Shown: in pieces, positions 17,115-25,958 of the stretch | How positions within the stretch are numbered: position 1 is the stretch's first letter | Layout: each line of letters begins with the position of its first letter | Assembly (NCBI GenBank): GCA_030550115.1 | Contig: JAUQPY010000005.1 | Coordinates: 1 to 37,189, forward strand | Direction: 5' to 3' | Length of the DNA: 37,189 nt | Source of the DNA: Microcaldota archaeon | Lineage (GTDB): Archaea > Micrarchaeota > Micrarchaeia > Anstonellales > J096 | Position numbers and translations under genes: made by a program | Notes under the pieces: model-generated | Database searches by the model: none | What the model was told of the DNA's origin: nothing | Seen by the model: the letters and a program-made list of their open reading frames with translations, nothing else

Positions 17115-18612
17115 ACATATATCGTCCTACCAGTCTGTATCCTAGCTTTCTATAGTACTCTCGAACTCCTACTGCAGAGATTACAGAGATATTTAGATTG
17201 TTGCTGATAGCTATTTCCTCAGCTCTGGCCATAAGTCTCTTACCTATACCCCTATGTTGAACTTTACCTACTTCCCCAATTCTAGTCTCTTTTCCATATA
17301 CATGTAACTCTCTAACAATCGCAGTATTTTTTATATCATCCACACTCCATTTGTCAGGTAATCTCAATCTCAAGAACCCATATATCAACTCTCTATCCAA
17401 GCTCTCCATGGATATAAAATACTCTATCCCATCACTAGCTTCATATTTTATCTCATATATCTTTGCTCTATCAGGATCATATTCTATTTCACCTTTCCTA
17501 CCAGCCTCATTAGCTCTTATCTCTTCAAGATGTATTCCAAGCTTTGTAGCAAGATCTGTGGCAATTTCTCTAATGTTTGCTCTCTTTACTCCGGCCTCTA
17601 TCTTGTGAGAAGGTATATCTCGATTTATCCTTTGGATACGAACATATCTAGGGATGTATTTAAAGATCTTTGCTAATACCTCCGCTGCTGTATCATCATC
17701 ATATGGTTTATAGAGTCCGGCTCTGTAATCTAGATACAGAGGAGCTCCAGGAACTACTAGAGTCGGATATATTTTCAACATATCTGGTCTAAATCTAGGA
17801 TCTTCAAACAGAATCTTAAACATCTCAATATCCCTATCAGGATCACTACCAGGTAAACCCAACATCATATGATATAAAATTTTATATCCTGCATTTTTTA
17901 ATTCCTTAGTAGAGGATATCACTGCATCTAATTTATGTCCTCTCTGTATTTTTTCATAAACATCATCATAAAGTGTCTGTACACCTAATTCTATCTTAGT
18001 AGCCCCATAATATAGAAGTTCCTCTATATCATATACATCAGGTCTAGTTTCTATTGTTAATCCAACAACTCTCCTGTCTGCAGTCTCATTGTATCTCTTC
18101 GCAGACTCTAGATCTTCAGATATATAGTTGTTTACAGCATCATAGATAGATTTTATAAAATACTCTTTATAGTCTCTATCCATTTCAAGGAAAGTTCCCC
18201 CCATTACAATTACATCTAGCTTTTGAGCATAATGGTTCTGTATTTCATAGTGGTGCAATCTAGTCTTTACTTGCTGATAAGGATCATAGTTCACGGCTCT
18301 AGCCCTTAGTGATGTAGGCTCATATCCTGTGTAGCTCTTTGGAGCTATTGAAGAAGCGGGGCAGTAGCTACATTTCCATCGGCAAGATCCCTGAGGTTTT
18401 ACCATTACAGCTACAGGTGCAACTCCAGATAGAGTTCTTGAGGGTTTTCTGAACAGTAAGTCTCTGTATCTGTCTCTTAGAACACTATACAATTCAGAGT
18501 TCTTAGGTATCCTATCTATCTTGGTTTCACTAGCTGCTAATCTCTTTGCCCGATCTATATCACCGTAAAGTTCTAAGTACTTTACAACTGCTCTTATAAA
18601 CTCACTATTCAT
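17098..18612 (-). CDS. elp3: Elp3-type tRNA uridine-34 modification enzyme (radical SAM + GNAT)
   Basis: CRWKCSYCPASS...SYTGYEPTSLRARAVNYDPYQQ; C-terminal VQHRGIGKRLMARAEEIA...YYRKLGYRLVGRYMFK. Confidence 0.93.
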   Translation of the reverse strand: MNSEFIRAVVKYLELYGDIDRAKRLAASETKIDRIPKNSELYSVLRDRYRDLLFRKPSRTLSGVAPVAVMVKPQGSCRWKCSYCPASSIAPKSYTGYEPTSLRARAVNYDPYQQVKTRLHHYEIQNHYAQKLDVIVMGGTFLEMDRDYKEYFIKSIYDAVNNYISEDLESAKRYNETADRRVVGLTIETRPDVYDIEELLYYGATKIELGVQTLYDDVYEKIQRGHKLDAVISSTKELKNAGYKILYHMMLGLPGSDPDRDIEMFKILFEDPRFRPDMLKIYPTLVVPGAPLYLDYRAGLYKPYDDDTAAEVLAKIFKYIPRYVRIQRINRDIPSHKIEAGVKRANIREIATDLATKLGIHLEEIRANEAGRKGEIEYDPDRAKIYEIKYEASDGIEYFISMESLDRELIYGFLRLRLPDKWSVDDIKNTAIVRELHVYGKETRIGEVGKVQHRGIGKRLMARAEEIAISNNLNISVISAVGVREYYRKLGYRLVGRYMFKNLL

Positions 18613-19210
18613 CCTGCTTTTTGATATTTATATTTAAATTTAAAATTTTGTATGAAATAATTCCAATAATAACTGCTGTAATTAGAATTTTTACCAACAT
18701 ATTACCTGCCCAAAAACCTCCATTGATCCATAAGTGCACAATTAATACAGCAGCAGCTAAGTAACTAAGCACTCTATGGATTGGCTTCCAGATCTTACCT
18801 AATCTCCTGATGATTCCATCATAAGAAGTAATAGCTAATATCATTAGAGATGTGAAAGCTATCATTCCAGCAAACAATCCAGGGAATCTTGGATTGTTCA
18901 GAATTGCAGAGATATTAAAATTGAAATAATTTAGCTGAACCAACATTACATGTATCAGAGCAAATACAAAAACATTCAACCCAATCCACTTTCTGTTCGA
19001 TAGTAGAGATGAAGTTAGGGTAGAGGGAAATTTAGAGTAAAGCACCGGTATTATCAATACAAATATCAATCCTAACAGAGAGATCATTCCAAAGCTTGAT
19101 ATTAAAAATTTTGTTCGCTGTAGATTATTTTCTATAAGTATTGAACTAGCCAGTATCATTATGATTATGAACAATCCTATGCCAAGTACTAGATCTCTAG
19201 ATATTTTCAT
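18605..19210 (-). CDS. Ferric reductase-like/MsrQ-like heme-binding TM protein
   Basis: RKWIGLNVFVFALIHVMLV ... AITSYDGIIRRLGKIWKPIHRVLSYLAAAVLIVHLW. Confidence 0.8.
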   Translation of the reverse strand: MKISRDLVLGIGLFIIIMILASSILIENNLQRTKFLISSFGMISLLGLIFVLIIPVLYSKFPSTLTSSLLSNRKWIGLNVFVFALIHVMLVQLNYFNFNISAILNNPRFPGLFAGMIAFTSLMILAITSYDGIIRRLGKIWKPIHRVLSYLAAAVLIVHLWINGGFWAGNMLVKILITAVIIGIISYKILNLNINIKKQDE

Positions 19211-19282
19211 TAGTTGGTATTTATAGAATATTTTTAAAAAAGTATTGTTAATTTTTTAAACATTTCTACTAATAAAATTGAT

Positions 19283-19591
19283 ATGATATCGAAATCATTA
19301 GATGTGAATATGCTTAGAAATAAATTAGAGAATTACAAATCTAAATTAGAATTAGAGGCTGAAGGGCGTGCTATTCAGAAATTCAAAGAAAATGGGTATG
19401 GATATTATGGGGTTGTAAAATACAACTGGTTAATGAGAGGAGGATATGATATTATTAATGAGATATATAATATTATTGATAGCGGGCATATTAATGATAG
19501 GGAAACGATTAGATTATCGAGTCTATTAAAAAGATTGAAAGAGAAAGCTAAGGAGATTGAGATTGAGTTTGATCTTGATGATACTGCCTGA
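19283..19591 (+). CDS. Hypothetical protein
   Basis: 102-aa ORF with TATA-like attttttaaa about 25 nt upstream. Confidence 0.6.
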   Translation: MISKSLDVNMLRNKLENYKSKLELEAEGRAIQKFKENGYGYYGVVKYNWLMRGGYDIINEIYNIIDSGHINDRETIRLSSLLKRLKEKAKEIEIEFDLDDTA

Positions 19592-20489
19592 TACGTTCTA
19601 TCAGTATTTTGAATCCATCTGGGTTTACTATAGGCTTCTTGTACTGCTCCACGTCATCAACTATCCTAGGACAGGCTGTGTTTATAAATGCCTCAATGAA
19701 TACAAAATTAGAAATAGTATTAGGATCAAGGTTATTAGCAACTAATATATATACCTCTTTACCATATTTTTCCAACTCTCTTTTCATCTTCTCGGCTAAT
19801 CTATAACTAAATTGTCCTGGTTTTGTTGATACTAATATTCCAAATCGATTCATTTCAGCAGCCTTAAATATAGATGCTATCCTTCTATTGTTCATCTTAC
19901 GTAAAAGATCATTCACTATTGTAAATTTTCCATTATAAGGATTTAGACCGTATACTAACATCTTATCAACTACATGTGTAGCTGCAGTCCAGTGAAATAC
20001 TCCATCGGCTATTATCACAGCTGCTTGGGCAGATTCATCGATTGCATAAGCATCACATCCGAGCACCTGACCCGTATTAGAACAGAACGGCCCTTTCCTA
20101 ACTCTGTTCTCAAACCCATTATCTTCAAAATACTTAACGATCTGTTCGTATTGGTGATAATGCTGAGTCGTTGTTAGTATAGATAAGACTTTTATACTTT
20201 TGGATTTCAGCTCATCTATCAATTCTGGCCAGCCTATATTAATATCTATATAATAAGGTATATATTCAACTTCTATCCCATTCAATTCTCTTCTAAGAGG
20301 AAAATAGGTGTGACCAACATGTATTATCTTATCAGCACCAATTGCTCTAGCCTCATCTATAGCTATATCACACCCACCATACATTGCAGATGCCGATATC
20401 ACTATCTCTTCATTAGTTATATTCAGTTTTTTTATTATCTCTGGGGCCTTGTGCTTCAATCCCTCGGGTAATTGAATCAGAACAACCAT
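19548..20489 (-). CDS. dph2: Diphthamide biosynthesis protein Dph2 (radical ACP transferase)
   Basis: MYGGCDIAIDEARAIGAD, GHTYFP, GQVLGCDAYAID, NTACPRIVDD: three conserved Cys. Confidence 0.93.
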   Translation of the reverse strand: MVVLIQLPEGLKHKAPEIIKKLNITNEEIVISASAMYGGCDIAIDEARAIGADKIIHVGHTYFPLRRELNGIEVEYIPYYIDINIGWPELIDELKSKSIKVLSILTTTQHYHQYEQIVKYFEDNGFENRVRKGPFCSNTGQVLGCDAYAIDESAQAAVIIADGVFHWTAATHVVDKMLVYGLNPYNGKFTIVNDLLRKMNNRRIASIFKAAEMNRFGILVSTKPGQFSYRLAEKMKRELEKYGKEVYILVANNLDPNTISNFVFIEAFINTACPRIVDDVEQYKKPIVNPDGFKILIERIRQYHQDQTQSQSP

Positions 20490-20507
20490 GCTAAGATACA
20501 GAAATAG

Positions 20508-20519
20508 ATATTTAAAAAA
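20508..20519. promoter_or_regulatory. Shared symmetric TATA box between dph2 and the 56-aa gene
   Basis: atatttaaaaaa; TA centre 24-25 nt from both starts (20489 and 20538). Confidence 0.6.
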
Positions 20520-20537
20520 TTCCTAGTTATAAATAGC

Positions 20538-20708
20538 ATGAATGATGATTATTCAGAAGAAGATTATCTGGAACTCAGATACATAACACTTGAATTGATG
20601 AAGCTCGCATATCTGAAGAATATCAGCTTCAGAAGAGTTGCTAAGGAGTATATTAAAAATGTACTAACTTTACAGAATATGATAGAAGAGTTACAGAAAG
20701 ATGACTAG
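20538..20708 (+). CDS. Small 56-aa helical protein (absent from ORF track)
   Basis: ATG 20538 to TAG 20708: MNDDYSEEDYLELRYITLELMKLAYLKNISFRRVAKEYIKNVLTLQNMIEELQKDD; TATA-like box 24-25 nt upstream; overlaps next ORF start by 8 nt. Confidence 0.7.
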   Translation: MNDDYSEEDYLELRYITLELMKLAYLKNISFRRVAKEYIKNVLTLQNMIEELQKDD

Positions 20709-22332
20709 TCTAGATATAAAGCCAGCTATCAATATTACTAGAATACTGGGATTTAGGATATCATATTTACATGTACTCATATACATATTCTCCCTTACAG
20801 TAATATACATTCTACTGGGGTTAATAGATCTAATCTTATACATCATTCCATATGCTGTTTTTATATGGTTTACTCTAAAGAATAGAATAGATTTTAAGAA
20901 GATAACGATTCTATTCTCCATAGCATATTCAATTGGGATATTCCTCTACCTCTCCACACTCCAACCAATACTAGTGGTATTTGTAGCAATAATTATGATT
21001 GTTATATTCGTAGTGCTTCAATATCTGCTTGCGTATTTAGTAGGGGGGATTATTAGTCTGATATATCTAATCACAATGATGTATTTTCTCTCCCCTTCTT
21101 TAGACTGGTTTAAGCTTCTAATCCTATCTGTTAGTATATGGTTAATAATGCTCCATCTTTTCTCGTATTTTATCACATCAGCTACCAAGAAACTATTTAA
21201 TACAACAATTAGAGATATATTCTCAAGTTTCTTCATGAGTTGGTTCTACGATGATCCTGCTGTAGAGAAGCTGCTAAAATCCATTGGTAAGAGAACCCAA
21301 ATTCCCATAGAGGTAATTGTTCTGAAAGTTAAGGACGAGTTGATATATCTAATCTTCCCTCAATTTCATTTTGGTCCATTTGGATCGATTGGTAGTGCAG
21401 ATGCTCCAGCACTATTTAGAGATTATATAAATAACAATCTAATATTCCATGGGTTGTGCCATCATGACAGGGATATATGTACTAGAGAACAGGCCGAAAT
21501 GATCATCAGGAAAATTGCTACTACCCCTCCAGGAGATTTTAAGAGATTCAGATTTAAATACAAGAGCTATGATAAGGAGAGCGCTAGAGCAAATGTAATA
21601 TTCAGTGATGAATTTACTATCATTGGATTAAGTAGATACCCTAATGTTACTGAGGATCTGAAGAGTGGAAGTGACATAATACTAAAATCTGAGATTAGAG
21701 AGGATATTAAGAATCCTATTCTATTTGATCAGCACGATTCTGATGCTAAGATAGTTACTTATTTTTCATCTGACAGTGATGAATTTCAAGAGTATTTAGG
21801 TGCGGTCAGAAAAATCTCTCCTCAGGAGGATCTTAGAGTGGCTAAGGGTGCTTATTATAAAATTGACACTTTGGACTCAGGAGTGGGTTCTAATGGGATT
21901 AATCTTCTGATTTTGAACAATGGACAACAGAAGATAGCTATGATAAATATTGATGGAAATGGAATAACAGATATCACTCATAAAAAACTAGAGAAGGTCT
22001 GTAGAAGCTATGATTATATCCCAATAATATCGACTACAGACTCGCATGAAAACAATGATATTGCAGGTATTATAAATGATATTGATCTATCCGATTATAC
22101 TATCGCTCTTATAGAATCTCATCTTAAATCTTCTAACTTAGAAGATGTTTATTATACCTATAGAAACTATGAGTTCGAAGTGTGTGTTCTAGGAGAGGAA
22201 GCTTCTGCTAGATTGATCACATATTTGAGAATGAGTACAAATTTTCTACTGGCAATGATCTTTGGAGCAATGATTATGAATTTGCTTATTCTGTTGATAA
22301 TTATCTATTTAAATAACTTTTCAATTATATAA
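20701..22332 (+). CDS. DUF2070 family archaeal membrane protein
   Basis: N-terminal TM cluster then LIFPQFHFGPFGSIGSADAPALFRDY; C-terminal TM. Confidence 0.82.
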   Translation: MTSLDIKPAINITRILGFRISYLHVLIYIFSLTVIYILLGLIDLILYIIPYAVFIWFTLKNRIDFKKITILFSIAYSIGIFLYLSTLQPILVVFVAIIMIVIFVVLQYLLAYLVGGIISLIYLITMMYFLSPSLDWFKLLILSVSIWLIMLHLFSYFITSATKKLFNTTIRDIFSSFFMSWFYDDPAVEKLLKSIGKRTQIPIEVIVLKVKDELIYLIFPQFHFGPFGSIGSADAPALFRDYINNNLIFHGLCHHDRDICTREQAEMIIRKIATTPPGDFKRFRFKYKSYDKESARANVIFSDEFTIIGLSRYPNVTEDLKSGSDIILKSEIREDIKNPILFDQHDSDAKIVTYFSSDSDEFQEYLGAVRKISPQEDLRVAKGAYYKIDTLDSGVGSNGINLLILNNGQQKIAMINIDGNGITDITHKKLEKVCRSYDYIPIISTTDSHENNDIAGIINDIDLSDYTIALIESHLKSSNLEDVYYTYRNYEFEVCVLGEEASARLITYLRMSTNFLLAMIFGAMIMNLLILLIIIYLNNFSII

Positions 22333-22334
22333 AC

Positions 22335-23270
22335 ATGTTCTGGAAATTCAGACATAAGAGACAGATTGAGAAGAATCAAAGTAATATGAGTGAAATATTT
22401 GAGACCAGATATACTGAATTGATTAATAATAATATAAATAACAAATTATCTGATAGTGTAAAAAATGAAATACTCAACTATGTAAAGCAGATCGTTGATA
22501 AAGAGATGTTTGAATTTGATAAATCAAGTATAGAAGATTTTGCAACTAATCTTGGCAGGTATACAATAGTTAAATCGCATGATGTTGAAAGTGAGCAGGA
22601 GCTTAAAGAGGTGGTGTATACTACATTACAGAGTATGGTTCAGAACATTCTACACGGGGAGGGGATCTTTGGAAGTTTTAAAATGAAAACCCGAAGAGAT
22701 GTTTTAATAGGATTATTGAATGCGTATGTAACTTTGAGAAAGATGGTTCATGTTACAGATAGAGGTAATTCAGAGATAAAATTTGATCCGGATAGAGCTG
22801 ATAGATTCATAGATTGGTTTATACGATTGGGTCAAAAAAGCGATAAAAGTAGTGAATTGTTAAAATATCTGAATAATCATAGATTTTCAGAAGCTGAACT
22901 TCTGTTTCTGTATATGTATGTAGGGGAGAACTATCTTGATGTGACTGGAGCTAGAAATAATCAGAGGTATAACCCAATCTCACTGGATGATACTAGAATT
23001 CTGAATTATATTAAAGCTATAAATTTAATTCCTTTGGGATTGTTGATAGTCAGATTAGTAGCACTTGAAAGTAAAGATAATGAATTACTAAAGAAATTAG
23101 ATCTAAACAATTGGCCAACTGAGCTACATAATTTTCTACTCAACAATCCTGATTTAGATGATAAAAAGATAGAAGAAGTGCTTAATATGATTAGGAAAAT
23201 CAGACAAGAACTAAAAATAGAAACATTAGATCCACAGATAAAAACATTTAAATCTAATTTGCTCTTTTAA
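22335..23270 (+). CDS. Hypothetical protein
   Basis: 311-aa ORF, 2 nt after the upstream gene; no recognised motif. Confidence 0.72.
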   Translation: MFWKFRHKRQIEKNQSNMSEIFETRYTELINNNINNKLSDSVKNEILNYVKQIVDKEMFEFDKSSIEDFATNLGRYTIVKSHDVESEQELKEVVYTTLQSMVQNILHGEGIFGSFKMKTRRDVLIGLLNAYVTLRKMVHVTDRGNSEIKFDPDRADRFIDWFIRLGQKSDKSSELLKYLNNHRFSEAELLFLYMYVGENYLDVTGARNNQRYNPISLDDTRILNYIKAINLIPLGLLIVRLVALESKDNELLKKLDLNNWPTELHNFLLNNPDLDDKKIEEVLNMIRKIRQELKIETLDPQIKTFKSNLLF

Positions 23271-23274
23271 ACTA

Positions 23275-24792
23275 ATGGTATATATAATACTTCTATTCAT
23301 ATTCTTAAGTTTCAGTACATGCAATCTAAATATAGATATAAATTTTCTCGCGATATCTCTTGATAGAGGGAGTTTAGTTCCAGCATATATCAAGTTTGAA
23401 GGTGTTGGGGATAAACTATTCCTTAGAGTTCTTAAGATCACCGGTACTGATACTCAGAGATCTTTTCTTGATGCATACACTCTTGCCAATCCGGGATGCA
23501 ATGTTTATGTTGATATAGATAGTGATGTTGAAGGGGGTTCAGGAGGATTGTTATTTTATATATTAATGAAATATAGAACTAATCGGACAGGAGCCACAGG
23601 AGGCATAGATAGTCAGGGTAATATAATACCTATTAGTGGACTCTATGAGAAAATATTGGTTGGTTCTAAGAAATTTGATAATTTTGTAGTACCTGTGGGA
23701 TCAATCTATCAGTATTATGTAACCAAAGTACTACCATACAATATTACATATGTTTCTAACATAGATGATCTTATATACATTGATGGCAGAGTTTATGGTA
23801 AGAGCTTAGAAACAAGCATATTTAGACTCCCACGACTTCCAAACTCAGAATCTAAGTATAATAATTCAATTATTAAACCTATTTATAATGAATTGAGAGA
23901 GTTTTTCACAAATATTCCAAAAATAGGTATTCATGAGATTGATAACTATTATGATGAGCTTGTTAACATAACTGATAAAATAGCTAATATGGGTTATTAC
24001 TATACAGCGGCAAACTTCCTGTTTCTGGCATCTGCGGAAAAGAACGCTTTGTATCATCTGCACACTAATCAGAGTCCAAGTAGAATTAAGGACCAGGCGA
24101 AGAGATGTCTAGATCAGATCTCTATCCGTGGGAATTCAGAGAATGATATAGCTGCACTAACTCGATACCAATGGGCTAAACAAGCTCTGGACAGGAGTTA
24201 TAATAATCTGCATGAGCAGAGATTCCAACAATACTATGATTATACTCAATCCTATCTATGGTGTAGATTAGCAATTTCACTGTATGAGGATCAATTGGTG
24301 GAATATAGTTCGGATATTGCCAATTTAACACTTGATTGGTTGATTTTGGGTTTTGAAAATCTGGGAGATAGGGACATAGATAGATACAAAATAGCTCTAT
24401 ATTATATCGTTTCTAACCCAGTGTTGGCAGCATACAATCTTGCATTTGTAGTTAGAAAAGACCCATCTCTTAAAGATACATATAGATCCACATGGGCTAA
24501 TATATACGCATCACAAGCTCAATATCTGAGAGAAACTGGAGGGGATTCTACAGAGGTTGTGTACTTAGCAAACAATCTAGAGACCATATTTGGGGAAGGC
24601 GATATAGTTTATAAATTGAAATCGTATTTTGATAGACCAAAAATAAACAGCTATGATCTTTTGAAATTGAAGAATTTAGCTATAGTACTACTATTATTAT
24701 TAGGTTTATATATGTTAGTAAAGCTGACGGATTTCCTACTTAGGATCCTATTAATCATTATCATAGTTCTTGCTGTGGTGATGATGTTATGA
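23275..24792 (+). CDS. Extracytoplasmic Lon-like (S16-type) serine protease domain protein, membrane anchored
   Basis: Signal/TM N-terminus; Ser motif VEGGSGGL and Lys motif GNIIPISGLYEKILVGSKKFDNFVVPVGS in Lon order; several N-x-S/T sequons; C-terminal TM pair. Confidence 0.82.
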   Translation: MVYIILLFIFLSFSTCNLNIDINFLAISLDRGSLVPAYIKFEGVGDKLFLRVLKITGTDTQRSFLDAYTLANPGCNVYVDIDSDVEGGSGGLLFYILMKYRTNRTGATGGIDSQGNIIPISGLYEKILVGSKKFDNFVVPVGSIYQYYVTKVLPYNITYVSNIDDLIYIDGRVYGKSLETSIFRLPRLPNSESKYNNSIIKPIYNELREFFTNIPKIGIHEIDNYYDELVNITDKIANMGYYYTAANFLFLASAEKNALYHLHTNQSPSRIKDQAKRCLDQISIRGNSENDIAALTRYQWAKQALDRSYNNLHEQRFQQYYDYTQSYLWCRLAISLYEDQLVEYSSDIANLTLDWLILGFENLGDRDIDRYKIALYYIVSNPVLAAYNLAFVVRKDPSLKDTYRSTWANIYASQAQYLRETGGDSTEVVYLANNLETIFGEGDIVYKLKSYFDRPKINSYDLLKLKNLAIVLLLLLGLYMLVKLTDFLLRILLIIIIVLAVVMML

Positions 24793-25529
24793 ATTTTGTG
24801 AATTACTATAGAGCTAGAAAGAGATATTATAGCATGTTGATATACACTAAAATATATTCTGATATTAAAAATTCTCAGGAACTAGAGATGTTAAGAGAGG
24901 AATTTGATAATGCAAAAAGGGATATACAGGAAGATGAATTACCTCTATTTGATAGGATTCTTGATGTAGAGGATCTCCTTATGAACTGTGATGAGGAGAG
25001 TTTTAAAAAACAGTTCGAATCCAAAACAGGTGAATACTATCAGAAACTTCTGGAAAGAGAAGAGCTATATAGGGCAATATTTGATAAAACCAAGGTAATT
25101 GCAACACTATATTCAATAGAACAGATAAAACCTGTGGTGATAAAAGGAAAGGTTGGGGGGGAATTAGAGATTCAGCATGGTGAGTTGTTAGAACCTCTGC
25201 TGAACTACGTGAACATTTTTGTAAAATACGTAGATGGTAAATTAGTTGATACTGATTCAAATGATTACGATATCATACTGAGTGCACCATACAAGTATAT
25301 AGTTAGAAAATCTGAGAGAGAAAATGTAGATCGGTTGGTTCATGAGATTGAACAGATCCAATTAAAGCTTCAGGTTGAAATTGCCCTTAGACAGATAGAA
25401 GATCCAGATAAAGAGAGGGAGGAGATTTTTAAGGAGAATCAGGAGAGATACCTGAAACTAAGAGCGCTTCTTGAAAATTATGATGTGAATAATTTACTTG
25501 ATAAGGTTAGAGCAGTTTTCAAGAATTAG
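24789..25529 (+). CDS. Hypothetical helical protein
   Basis: 246-aa ORF, ATGA overlap with the S16 protein gene. Confidence 0.7.
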   Translation: MNFVNYYRARKRYYSMLIYTKIYSDIKNSQELEMLREEFDNAKRDIQEDELPLFDRILDVEDLLMNCDEESFKKQFESKTGEYYQKLLEREELYRAIFDKTKVIATLYSIEQIKPVVIKGKVGGELEIQHGELLEPLLNYVNIFVKYVDGKLVDTDSNDYDIILSAPYKYIVRKSERENVDRLVHEIEQIQLKLQVEIALRQIEDPDKEREEIFKENQERYLKLRALLENYDVNNLLDKVRAVFKN

Positions 25530-25958
25530 AGGGTTTACAATTAGAGCTCTGTTTCGCGTATCTACTCCTTTACTGAAACTATAATCTATAAATACGTAAA
25601 AGGCATTTGATCTAGAGAATAATTCTGTCTCACAAACATTTCTATTTGATCTTATGTTATTATAATAACACGTATCGTTTGTAAATACGTAAGCCTGATT
25701 GATGAATTTGCCGTAATTATAACCTATACTAGTTACAATATCAACTCCACATTGATATATCATACTATCTCTTTCATCACCAGGAATTATGTATATTAAA
25801 TATAACTCAGAACTATTCTCCAGATTCTCAAGAGTTTTTGAAATAGGAGCTTCTGATAGTGCTATTGATCTATTCAAATCTATATTGAATAATGTTAAAG
25901 ATATAAATATTACTATAATAATTAATGCACTAAGAACTAGTAGTAATTCTGTCCTCAT
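25494..25958 (-). CDS. Hypothetical single-TM extracytoplasmic protein
   Basis: N-terminal TM then Cys-containing domain; ATG 25958 preceded by SD-like GGAGAG. Confidence 0.68.
   Translation of the reverse strand: MRTELLLVLSALIIIVIFISLTLFNIDLNRSIALSEAPISKTLENLENSSELYLIYIIPGDERDSMIYQCGVDIVTSIGYNYGKFINQAYVFTNDTCYYNNIRSNRNVCETELFSRSNAFYVFIDYSFSKGVDTRNRALIVNPLILENCSNLIK

Noticed and set aside
12342-24792. LonB ATPase (12342-13775) and S16 domain (23275-24792) as two halves of a split Lon
   Set aside because: The S16 protein has a signal/TM and sequons, so its protease domain is predicted outside while the ATPase is cytoplasmic; the genes are 9.5 kb apart and on opposite strands.
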